DNA from: JTS-AC122 sp041742635
Lineage (GTDB): Bacteria; Planctomycetota; Phycisphaerae; Phycisphaerales; UBA1924
Direction of reading: 5' to 3'
Assembly (NCBI GenBank): GCA_041742635.1
Contig: JBGSIF010000174.1
Span: forward strand, 1 to 23,342
Length of the DNA: 23,342 nucleotides
In this document: piece after piece, positions 1-9,795 of the stretch
How the letters are laid out: each line of letters starts with the position of its first letter
How positions within the stretch are numbered: the first letter of the stretch is position 1
Notes under the pieces: generated by a model
Databases searched by the model: none
Told to the model about the DNA's origin: nothing
What the model saw: only the letters and a program-made list of their open reading frames with translations
Made by a program: the position numbers and the translations under genes

Positions 1-1
1 C

Positions 2-889
2 GGCGAAGCGTTCGCGTGGTCCGAGATGCAGGCGCGAGAGATCGCCGCGAAGCACCAACTCGCGCTCGCGGAACTGGGGGGTGACGCGGAAGTAGCCGGC
101 GTGAATACCACCGCGCCGATCGGTGCCGACCCGTCTGGTGCGGTACCAGTAACCGCCGTCAACGGAGCCCATGATGCATCGGTTGCCGGAGGAGCGATAC
201 AGACGCCGACGGGGGCAAGTGGGACCACGCCGCAGGCGGCGTCACAGCGTCGCACGATCGCCGCGCTGCGGGAACTGCACGAGAACCGGGAACTCGAACG
301 GCTGTTCGAGCAACTCGCGCTGCTCGGGATCGCCATCGACGATTACGCGCTGGTACAGGAAGAGTCCGTCACGGGCGAAAAACTGCCGACGAAGTTTGCG
401 TGGGAGTTGGGCGGTGGCGGGGAAGGCACGAAGTCAGGAAGTCAAGGAGTCACAAGAGGCGACGAGGGCGACGGGAACAGTGGACCGGGCGTGTCGTCCG
501 GCTCCGACGACGCGCTCGATACCACGGCCACCGCCGACGACACCGACGCGGAGGACTCGCCCGCCACCACCGGCCGCGCCGCCTCGTCTTCGTCTTCGTC
601 TTCATCCAAAGTCGTGGAAGTACCGAATATCCCGTCGATCCTGTCCAAACTGCACGAAGTCGGACGACGTGGGCTGGAGATCAAACGGTTCAAGGGGCTG
701 GGCGAGATGGACGCTTCGCAACTGTGGGAGACCACGATGGACCCGACGAAGCGCACGCTGATGCGGGTGACGTGGGACGGGGCGGCGGAGGCCGACACGC
801 TCTTCTCGATCCTCATGGGCGAAGAGGTGGAACAGCGGCGGAAGTTCATCGAGGAGCATGCGCTGGAGGTGAAGAACCTGGATGTGTGA
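2..889 (+). CDS. gyrB: DNA gyrase subunit B, C-terminal part (5' end outside window)
   Basis: GyrB is the ATPase and TOPRIM subunit of the cytoplasmic gyrase heterotetramer, which introduces negative supercoils. The reading frame is already open at the window edge, so this is the 3' part of the gene. The last 75 residues are diagnostic: IKRFKGLGEMD, QLWETTMDP, then the FSILMGEEVEQRR and FIEEHALEVKNLDV blocks. Upstream lie RELHENRELERLFEQLALLG and EESVTGEKLPTKFAW. Two low-complexity stretches interrupt the conserved blocks: about 45 residues of Ala/Gly/Thr/Val near 85-240, and about 65 acidic, Gly- and Ser-rich residues near 410-607 ending in eight serines. ParE shares part of these motifs, but the FIEEHALEVKNLDV ending favours GyrB. 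The last 190 bp recur at 2756-2945. Confidence 0.93.
   Translation, partial: GEAFAWSEMQAREIAAKHQLALAELGGDAEVAGVNTTAPIGADPSGAVPVTAVNGAHDASVAGGAIQTPTGASGTTPQAASQRRTIAALRELHENRELERLFEQLALLGIAIDDYALVQEESVTGEKLPTKFAWELGGGGEGTKSGSQGVTRGDEGDGNSGPGVSSGSDDALDTTATADDTDAEDSPATTGRAASSSSSSSSKVVEVPNIPSILSKLHEVGRRGLEIKRFKGLGEMDASQLWETTMDPTKRTLMRVTWDGAAEADTLFSILMGEEVEQRRKFIEEHALEVKNLDV
584..607 (+). repeat. In-frame TCGTCT hexanucleotide repeat (poly-Ser tract in gyrB)
   Basis: Three exact TCGTCT units followed by TCATCC encode eight consecutive serines in the second GyrB insertion. Slippage of one unit would add or remove two serines without breaking the frame. Confidence 0.8.
700..889 (+). repeat. 190-bp direct repeat, copy 1 (3' end of intact gyrB)
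   Basis: This segment, from GGGCGAGATGG to the gyrB TGA, matches 2756-2945 without gaps. I count 9 mismatches in 190 (about 95% identity). Seven are synonymous; two change a residue (Ala to Thr and Met to Ile in copy 2). Sequence similarity stops abruptly at both ends, so the repeat is confined to the gyrB end and its stop codon. The start-to-start distance is 2056 bp. Confidence 0.95.
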
Positions 890-939
890 CGGGTAGCCCC
901 ACTCTCCGAGTGAGGCGTATAGGGTGAGATTGGAAAAGC

Positions 940-1739
940 ATGTACCCCAAAGTAACCCAGAAGGACAGAGAGCGGGCTCACGTCTTCGCGTTCCTGCGTC
1001 GTACGGAGGAGAAGCCCAAAGAGTGGCATATCGACGCCGAGCAGGAACGGCCCGACTTCGTACTGAAGTCTCCGACTGGTCAAAGGACCGGGTTGGAGAT
1101 GACGGAGTTGGTGACATCAGATTTTGGTATGTTGCGCAAGGCGGAACGATTGGTCTGCGAGGCCATTCGAGTCGTGGTTAAAGAGTACGTCGAGTCGCGG
1201 GCATCCCTGGTGCCATTGTCATGGGTAACAATCGATCGATCGCACCGCCGAAACAACTCCGGCTCGACGAGTTAAGCGAAGGTCTCACTGAGCATCTTCG
1301 CACACACGGAGCCGGATTGAAAGTTGAGAATGGATCCATGAAGGTTCGTTTCGAACATTCATGAGGAAGAATATCGAGCATTCATTGGAGCAACAGGGTC
1401 GGCGTTGACTTCTCAATCGATCGACACGATCTCGCACCTTCGTACAAGGACAGCGGGCATTCGACTCAGGAGATCGAAGCGGCAATCCTTGACCGGATCG
1501 ATGATAAAGCCACAAAGGCGAGGGCTTACTCGAAAGAGTACCCGATCTGGCTTGCAATCAGGAACCCCTTCAACGAGCAGATCGGCGTATTGTCGCCTCA
1601 TTGCTTGGAACAAGCACATAGTCTGAATGATGGTCAGTTCGATCGGATCGTCGTATTCAATGACCCGGAGCACGTTCTTGACGCGTGTCCACCGCCGCCG
1701 CACTACGTTGAGGTTGTCATGTTGGCCGAGTCAAAGTAG
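940..1739 (+). pseudogene. Frame-broken gene, possibly PD-(D/E)XK nuclease-like
   Basis: Frame 1 is coding-like from ATG 940 (MYPKVTQKDRERAHVFAF) to about 1200. It includes ERPDFVL followed by GLEMTELV, a spacing reminiscent of PD-(D/E)XK nuclease cores. Protein-like sequence then continues in frame 3 (LDELSEGLTEHLRTHGAGLK, about 1203-1358) and appears to dip into frame 1 near 1360-1392 (HEEEYRAFIG), because frame 3 has a TGA at 1362. It returns to frame 3 from about 1398 to the TAG at 1737 (DFSIDRHDLAPSYKDSG, EYPIWLAIRNPFNEQIG, FDRIVVFNDPEHVLDACPPP, HYVEVVMLAESK). Rejoined, this would be about 260 residues. Either the gene decayed by several small indels or the assembly has errors here. The family assignment is weak; the broken-gene reading is firmer. 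Confidence 0.55.
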
Positions 1740-1805
1740 ACACGGTGCTTGCTGACTGATGCAGGAAGGGTGGAGTCCAAGATTGTGGTGGCTTCGACAC
1801 CTTTG

Positions 1806-1820
1806 ACCCGTGAAACGGGT
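1806..1820. repeat. Hairpin A, loop TGAAA
   Basis: ACCCGTGAAACGGGT: 5-bp perfect arms around TGAAA. The loop is the reverse complement of the loop of the hairpin at 1929-1947, while the arms differ. Confidence 0.7.
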
Positions 1821-1832
1821 CCGCGATGGTTG

Positions 1833-1851
1833 CCAGACGCGGAGCGTCTGG
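1833..1851. repeat. Hairpin B, loop GGA
   Basis: CCAGACGCGGAGCGTCTGG: 8-bp perfect arms around GGA. It is the exact reverse complement of the element at 1969-1987, so the two form an inverted pair about 120 bp apart. The match extends a few bases past the palindrome (TTGCC versus GGCAA). Confidence 0.8.
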
Positions 1852-1928
1852 AGGCCGGCTTGCCGAATCTCTGGCGCCGATGAAATACGTTCGCGATGAA
1901 GTGCTTCGACATTCCACGACAGGCTCGC

Positions 1929-1947
1929 TCGCCTGTTTCACAGGCGA
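1929..1947. repeat. Hairpin A', loop TTTCA
   Basis: TCGCCTGTTTCACAGGCGA: 7-bp perfect arms around TTTCA, the complement of the loop in the hairpin at 1806-1820. The arm sequence is unrelated. Confidence 0.7.
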
Positions 1948-1968
1948 AGAGAACCGGTGGGGCCTGGA

Positions 1969-1987
1969 CCAGACGCTCCGCGTCTGG
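1969..1987. repeat. Hairpin B', loop TCC
   Basis: CCAGACGCTCCGCGTCTGG: 8-bp perfect arms around TCC; exact reverse complement of the element at 1833-1851. Confidence 0.8.
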
Positions 1988-1999
1988 CAAACATCGTGC

Positions 2000-2014
2000 G
2001 CCCGCTCCGCGGGC
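2000..2014. repeat. Hairpin C, loop TCC
   Basis: GCCCGCTCCGCGGGC: 6-bp perfect arms around TCC, the same loop as the element at 1969-1987 but with different arms. Confidence 0.7.
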
Positions 2015-2096
2015 GAAGTCGCGGAGCCATCACTCACCATAATCTTGGACTACACCCGCCGGCGCTGTACAGGTCCGCGTGATCGACGCTCACGCA

Positions 2097-2102
2097 TACA
2101 GT
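2097..2102 (+). promoter_or_regulatory. Candidate -10 element for the toxin-antitoxin operon
   Basis: TACAGT ends 7 nt before the antitoxin ATG at 2110, which would place transcription initiation at or next to the start codon. There is no Shine-Dalgarno sequence (the spacer is TCTCTTC). No clear -35 box was seen. Confidence 0.35.
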
Positions 2103-2109
2103 TCTCTTC

Positions 2110-2373
2110 ATGTACCCCATCCGAAAAAAAATCCTGACCGACGAATCCCAGCACCCGCTGGCGGTGCAGATTGATTACGCCGACTGGCTCGTGCTTGAAA
2201 AATGGCTGGAGTTGCACCCGCTCAATGGGAACGGCAGCGCGCCCGCTTCGTTGCCGGCCGCGTCGCCCCCCTTCGCAACCGGTCCGACCGACCTCAATCG
2301 CTTCGCTGGCACGCTGCGCCTCGCCGGCGACCCGCTCGCCTACCAGCAGCGTTCACGGGACGAATGGCGATGA
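2110..2373 (+). CDS. Antitoxin of a VapBC-type pair
   Basis: An 87-residue small protein directly upstream of, and overlapping, a PIN toxin. The N-terminus (MYPIRKKILTDESQHPLAVQ, then IDYADWLVLEKWLE) resembles a group of Phd/YefM-like and related antitoxin N-termini common in planctomycetes and cyanobacteria. The middle is a Pro/Ala/Ser-rich linker, and the C-terminus (LAGDPLAYQQRSRDEWR) is the part expected to wrap around and inhibit the toxin. Such antitoxins bind their toxin and usually repress their own operon. The stop TGA shares the ATGA overlap with the toxin start at 2370. Function is inferred mainly from this gene order and size; the DNA-binding fold was not verified. Confidence 0.75.
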   Translation: MYPIRKKILTDESQHPLAVQIDYADWLVLEKWLELHPLNGNGSAPASLPAASPPFATGPTDLNRFAGTLRLAGDPLAYQQRSRDEWR

Positions 2374-2741
2374 CCGGTGTACTCGACACCAACATCGTGC
2401 TGTACCTGCTCGCGGGCCGGCTGGCCGATCCTTTGCCACCGGGGGACTACGCCGTGTCGGTTATCACGGAGATGGAGTTGCGGTCGTACTCGGACCTTAG
2501 TCAGGCGGATGAAGCCGCGATCCGGGCGTTCATCAGCAGTGTGGCGGTTGTGGAACTCACGCCCGCGATTCGAGAAACGGGTATTCGTCTGCGTCGGCAG
2601 GAGCGGCTGAAACTGCCTGATGCGATCGTGGCGGCGACGGCGATCGAGGCCGGCGCGGAACTGTTGACGAACGATGCGAAGTTGGCGACCGTGCCGGGCG
2701 TTCGCGGACGAAGCCTTTCCGTGCGATCGGCACCGGCGTGA
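2370..2741 (+). CDS. vapC: PIN-domain ribonuclease toxin, VapC family
   Basis: VapC toxins are Mg-dependent RNases that cut tRNA or rRNA when freed from their antitoxin. The 123-residue protein has the PIN acidic residues in order: Asp6 in VLDTNIVLY, Glu36 in TEMEL, Asp84 in KLPDAIVAATA and Asp102 in LTNDAKL. Length is typical for the family. I chose ATG 2370, which overlaps the antitoxin stop as ATGA, over the in-frame ATG at 2364. The active site looks complete, so the toxin is probably functional. The pair lies inside the DNA separating the two gyrB ends, a typical cargo position for a toxin-antitoxin module that stabilises an insertion. Confidence 0.88.
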   Translation: MTGVLDTNIVLYLLAGRLADPLPPGDYAVSVITEMELRSYSDLSQADEAAIRAFISSVAVVELTPAIRETGIRLRRQERLKLPDAIVAATAIEAGAELLTNDAKLATVPGVRGRSLSVRSAPA

Positions 2742-2755
2742 AATGAGCGAGATGA

Positions 2756-2945
2756 GGGCGAGATGGACACTTCGCAACTCTGGGAGACCACGATGGACCC
2801 GACGAAGCGCACGCTGATACGGGTGACGTGGGACGGGGCGGCGGAGGCCGACACGCTGTTCTCGATCCTCATGGGCGAAGAGGTGGAGCAGCGACGGAAG
2901 TTCATTGAGGAGCACGCGCTGGAGGTGAAGAATCTGGATGTGTGA
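2756..2945 (+). pseudogene. Orphan 3' end of gyrB (direct repeat, copy 2)
   Basis: This encodes the last 60-odd residues of GyrB (QLWETTMDPTKRTLIRVTWD through to the KNLDV stop) but has no upstream gyrB sequence. It starts abruptly 14 bp after the vapC stop. It is gapless against 700-889 with 9 differences, 7 of them synonymous. That substitution pattern indicates the two copies diverged while both were under selection in working gyrB genes, not by decay after a local duplication. An ATG at 2763 could give a 60-residue peptide, but nothing suggests it is a gene in its own right. Confidence 0.9.
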
Positions 2946-2955
2946 GCTGCAACTT

Positions 2956-3336
2956 ATGAAACGCCGCGTATCCCGTCTAGGTGTTGCACTTATCGCGCTG
3001 GGGGTATCGCTTGCGGCGTTTCACCACTTGGTGCTCGACGGGATACCCGGCCTCGTGGGGAGCAAATTATTCGCCGAAGATACTGTCTACGCATCTGGGT
3101 ACTCCGATCGGGCGTTCCGCCGCGTTCAGACGGGAATGACTATGAAGCAGGTCGTCGAGCTCCTTCGAGAGCCCGTGTGTGTGAGAACAGACCCGTATGC
3201 CCTGGCAAAATTTTCGGGTAGCACCGAATGCTGGGCGTACTCTCATTCTCCGAGCGACACGAACTATCGCATACGCCTCATCTGCTTTCGCGACGGTCTG
3301 GTTCGCGCCAAGAGGGCGGAGTACTGGTTCGACTAA
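2956..3336 (+). CDS. Small membrane-anchored protein with BamE/SmpA-like motif
   Basis: A 126-residue protein starting at ATG 2956; an in-frame start at 2938 lies inside the gyrB remnant and is unlikely. Residues 1-5 are basic (MKRRV) and about 8-28 are hydrophobic, giving a signal anchor or uncleaved signal peptide with no lipobox cysteine. Residues 53-73 (FRRVQTGMTMKQVVELLREP) match the 'GMTxxxVxxLLGxP' signature of the SmpA/OmlA/BamE-like fold. That fold occurs in outer-membrane assembly lipoproteins and many small envelope proteins of unknown role. Three cysteines (75, 92, 110) could form disulfides outside the cytoplasm. The exact function is unknown. It is followed by the terminator at 3435-3467. 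Confidence 0.7.
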   Translation: MKRRVSRLGVALIALGVSLAAFHHLVLDGIPGLVGSKLFAEDTVYASGYSDRAFRRVQTGMTMKQVVELLREPVCVRTDPYALAKFSGSTECWAYSHSPSDTNYRIRLICFRDGLVRAKRAEYWFD

Positions 3337-3434
3337 GGCTGTTGGCAGTTCTTGAATCCATGTGGCGAGTGGAACGGCCGAATTTATCGTGACATATCGT
3401 GCTGCATTTGAGCAATCTGAGTGTTTCGACGATT

Positions 3435-3467
3435 AGCCCGCTCCCGTGTCGCGGGCTATTTTTTTTT
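3435..3467 (+). terminator. Rho-independent terminator for the rightward transcript
   Basis: AGCCCGC (3435-3441) pairs with GCGGGCT (3451-3457) around a 9-nt loop, followed by TA and then nine-plus T residues. The polarity fits termination of transcripts coming from 2956-3336. It overlaps the end of the convergent def gene: the hairpin covers the def TAG, and the T-tract read on the other strand is the AAA codons for the terminal Lys-Lys-Lys. On the minus strand the hairpin is not followed by a T run. Confidence 0.85.
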
Positions 3468-4034
3468 GGACGCCGACACCGCGTGTTTTTCGAGGTCTTT
3501 GACGGCCGAACGGGTCTTGAGGCGCGACATCTGGGTCATGCGGTCGATGATGAGGGTGCCGTCAAGATGGTCCATCTCGTGCTGCCAGCACCGTGCGAGC
3601 AGGCCGGTCGCGCGTTGTATGAACGGCTTGCCATCCAATCCAAGCGCGGTGATGGTGATCGTTTCGGGACGAAAGACCTCGCCGCGGATCTCGGGGAGAG
3701 AGAGGCAGCCTTCTTCGAGGCCGGCAAGTTCGCCCTCGGGTTTGGAAAGAACGGGGTTGATATAGACCTGCGGAGCGGCGGTCGCGGAGGGTGGCGAGGC
3801 AGCCGCGGATCGCTCGTCGCCCTCGGGCACGTGTGCCACGAACAAGCGCCACGGAAGCCCGACCTGGGGTGCGGCGAGTCCGATGCCCTCGGCCTGCTGC
3901 ATCAGCCGGATCATGCGCTCGGCGACCGCGCGGAGTTCGTCGGTAACTGGTGGAGCGGGGACGGGCGCGGCCTTGCGGCGCAACACGGCGTCGGGGTAGA
4001 TCACGATCTGTAAACTCGATGGTACGACCTGCAT
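3456..4034 (-). CDS. def: Peptide deformylase
   Basis: A metal-dependent hydrolase that removes the formyl group from the N-terminal Met of nascent proteins at the ribosome. All three signature motifs are present in the 192-residue product: GIGLAAPQVG (50-59), EEGCLSLP (107-114, metal ligand Cys110) and QHEMDHLDG (151-159, His152 and His156 ligands, Glu153 catalytic). A short Ala/Ser/Pro/Thr-rich insertion (about residues 71-89) separates the VAHVP and VYINPVLS strands and is not usual for the family. ATG 4034 has no Shine-Dalgarno but has a -10-like TAATAT 6 nt upstream. It lies 105 bp downstream of secA on the same strand, so it may be transcribed from its own promoter, from secA, or both. 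The last three codons double as the convergent terminator's T-tract. Confidence 0.95.
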   Translation of the reverse strand: MQVVPSSLQIVIYPDAVLRRKAAPVPAPPVTDELRAVAERMIRLMQQAEGIGLAAPQVGLPWRLFVAHVPEGDERSAAASPPSATAAPQVYINPVLSKPEGELAGLEEGCLSLPEIRGEVFRPETITITALGLDGKPFIQRATGLLARCWQHEMDHLDGTLIIDRMTQMSRLKTRSAVKDLEKHAVSASKKK

Positions 4035-4040
4035 CGGTCA

Positions 4041-4046
4041 ATATTA
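4041..4046 (-). promoter_or_regulatory. Candidate -10 element for def
   Basis: TAATAT on the minus strand ends 6 nt before the def ATG, consistent with a leaderless start. No clear -35 box. Confidence 0.35.
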
Positions 4047-4063
4047 TCACGCCGGCAAGAAGC

Positions 4064-4098
4064 AGCGAGCCCGACAGAACAAGTCTGCCGGGCTCGCT
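4064..4098 (-). other. Strong stem-loop between secA and def
   Basis: AGCGAGCCCG (4064-4073) pairs perfectly with CGGGCTCGCT (4089-4098). After one mismatch, four further pairs close a loop of about 5 nt. On the minus strand the stem is followed by GCTTCTTGCC, only a weak U-run. It could be an inefficient secA terminator or a transcript-stabilising or attenuating element ahead of def. Confidence 0.55.
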
Positions 4099-4139
4099 GG
4101 AGTGTCCAGGGTTCTCATTTCGACGAGTTCAAAGCGTGA

Positions 4140-8405
<4,266 letters not shown>

Positions 8406-8623
8406 GAGTCGGGCTTTCTGCGAGAACTGCAAGGGATGGCGGGTATCAACGCCCGGCACGCCGTGGTGAACCACCATGGACGGGCTACAGGCGAACCGGC
8501 ACAAACGGGGCACGACGCCGAGGCTGCGTGCGCGGTCTGCGACATGGAAATGTTGGGTTGTGCGGCTCGGGTGCAGGCACTACCGTGCGAGTCGGTCGGT
8601 CACGCAGCGGCGTGCCGATAACG

Positions 8624-9013
8624 TCAAGCAACCGCAGGCGGAGGCAGATTAAGCAGTGCTTCACGCACGAAGCGATCGTGCCCCAGCACCTGAGGAATGG
8701 CACAGACATGATCCGCGCCGACTCCCGCACGATCGGCGCACACCCCGAACGAAATCACCCCTGCACTCGGCACATACCGATCCGAACGAGTGGCTTTCGT
8801 AGCGACACGAACGATCGTTTCGGCGAGTAGCCGGAAGTGTTCGACGTGCCGGGGCGGAGTCCCACGCTCGGAGGCGACGGTTCGCTCGGCAAAGATGCCC
8901 GGCTGAAGCGAAAGCCCGATCAGCACGCTGATCAACAGCATCCACGAACCACCGACAGCGACGGTCGGTCGCGCTTCTGGAGCCGATGGACGAGATGCGT
9001 GTGGATTAGCCAT
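8624..9013 (-). CDS. Hypothetical small membrane protein upstream of secA
   Basis: A 129-residue frame, codirectional with secA and 218 bp upstream of it. After a hydrophilic N-terminus (MANPHASRPSAPEARPTV) there is one hydrophobic segment at about 21-43 (WMLLISVLIGLSLQPGIFA). It is followed by a polar region containing RLLAETIVRVATKATRSDRY, then GVISFGVCADRAG and a final LLNLPPP. I recognise no family. A -10-like TATACT lies 11 nt before the ATG. The layout (anchor plus extracytoplasmic tail) and the promoter candidate support it as real, but codon evidence alone is modest. Confidence 0.55.
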   Translation of the reverse strand: MANPHASRPSAPEARPTVAVGGSWMLLISVLIGLSLQPGIFAERTVASERGTPPRHVEHFRLLAETIVRVATKATRSDRYVPSAGVISFGVCADRAGVGADHVCAIPQVLGHDRFVREALLNLPPPAVA

Positions 9014-9024
9014 GATGCAACGAA

Positions 9025-9030
9025 AGTATA
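9025..9030 (-). promoter_or_regulatory. Candidate -10 element for the 8624-9013 gene
   Basis: TATACT on the minus strand, 11 nt before the ATG, allowing a leader of only about 4 nt. No good -35 at the usual spacing. Confidence 0.35.
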
Positions 9031-9386
9031 CTCTCGGCTACTTGGGCGGACTTACCGCAACAGTGCCGTTGAATGGGAATGATGGGAAACGAACGCGCGG
9101 TTTGGGACACGGGCGGTGTGGAGGGATGTGTCAGAATAAAAAGAATTACGAATCCTTCATATTGGGCTTGCGAAACTCGATCACACGAGATATTGTGGTG
9201 CTTCTTCTGGCTCGATTCCGATAGGAATAGGGCTAACCCAGGCGAGTACGGCGACGTTTGGGGGCATCGGTGGCTTGTGTTCTGGCTTCCGGCGCGTGAT
9301 GTTCCGCCGACATGGATGTCTTTGGAAGATCATGGTTTACTAACGCGGCCACCCAAGATGCTGGGCCGCAAGGGGTGCTTTTCGCC
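9031..9386. other. Probable non-coding region upstream of the NrdJ-like gene
   Basis: A plus-strand frame is open from ATG 9073 into the following gene, but the stretch before about 9358 uses codons unlike its neighbours (tta, cta, ata, agg). It is also less GC-rich and gives no recognisable protein sequence. I read it as intergenic. I see no RNA gene or repeat in it. Confidence 0.45.
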
Positions 9387-9392
9387 TATGCT
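9387..9392 (+). promoter_or_regulatory. Weak candidate -10 element for the NrdJ-like gene
   Basis: TATGCT ends 7 nt before ATG 9400. It follows the same layout seen at other starts in the window, but the match is weak. Confidence 0.2.
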
Positions 9393-9399
9393 CGCATCG

Positions 9400-9795
9400 A
9401 TGCCAACAACCGGTTTGAATGAAGACGGATCTGTGAATGGGTACATGCCGCTGCGGCGGATCCTGCCCGAGACCCGTTCGTCGATCACGCACAAGTTCTG
9501 CGTGGGGAACCACGAGGGATATCTGACGATCGGTCTTCATGCGGATGGATCGCCGGGGGAACTGTTCATCAAAATGTCCAAGGAAGGCTCGACGATGTCG
9601 GGGATGTGCCAGGCATTCTGCCGGGCGTTCTCGCTCGCGATTCAATACGGGCTGACGATCGAGGACGCGGTGGTGAGGTTTAAAGGGATGCGGTTCGAGC
9701 CGATGGGGCCGACGAGCAACCCGGAAATCCCCGAGGCACAATCGATCGTGGACTATGTCGCGCGGTTCTTGGAACTGCACTTCGTGCGTCGCTGA
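9400..9795 (+). CDS. Stand-alone NrdJ C-terminal (TSCPD-type) domain protein
   Basis: The product closely follows the conserved C-terminal domain of B12-dependent (class II) ribonucleotide reductase: RRILPETRSSITHKFCVGN, HEGYLTIGLHADGSPGELFI, KMSKEGSTMSG, SLAIQYGLTIEDAV, RFEPMG with NPEIP, and a final IVDYVARFLELHF. The radical-site and nucleotide-binding barrel of the reductase is absent, so this small protein cannot be a reductase alone. It may be the detached small part of a split NrdJ or a regulatory relative. I take ATG 9400 (131 residues), because the family starts shortly before RRxLP; 9358 and 9073 are alternatives in the same frame. No reductase large part is in the window. Confidence 0.8.
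   Translation: MPTTGLNEDGSVNGYMPLRRILPETRSSITHKFCVGNHEGYLTIGLHADGSPGELFIKMSKEGSTMSGMCQAFCRAFSLAIQYGLTIEDAVVRFKGMRFEPMGPTSNPEIPEAQSIVDYVARFLELHFVRR

Larger units (their letters stand above)
1740..2096. other. Gene-free stretch containing a cluster of short hairpins
   Basis: I see no convincing gene between the broken nuclease-like gene and the antitoxin. The stretch holds five short, nearly perfect palindromes (1806-1820, 1833-1851, 1929-1947, 1969-1987, 2000-2014) with repeated loop sequences. Spacing is irregular and there are no unique spacers of constant size, so it is not a CRISPR array. It resembles REP/BIME-like intergenic repeats; no transposase gene is visible nearby. Confidence 0.6.

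Noticed and set aside
442..1117. Minus-strand open frames of 213 and 171 codons opposite the gyrB end
   Set aside because: Antisense shadows of conserved GyrB sequence. The same shadow recurs opposite the second gyrB copy (2340-2915), as expected from the repeat.
1806..2014. CRISPR array
   Set aside because: The repeated units are palindromes of differing arm sequence and irregular spacing, with no constant repeat and no spacers of uniform length.
2763..2945. 60-residue open frame as an independent gene
   Set aside because: It is the gyrB 3' end without its upstream domains. It has no ribosome binding site, and the similarity begins before its ATG.
8406..8513. N-terminal extension of SecA (36 residues)
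   Set aside because: The extension is Cys/His/Pro-rich and unlike SecA N-termini, whereas MAKKQSSVKG at 8405 gives a normal start.
9073..9399. N-terminal 109 codons of the longest NrdJ-like frame
   Set aside because: Codon use and composition differ from the rest, no similarity is recognisable, and family members begin shortly before the RRxLP segment.
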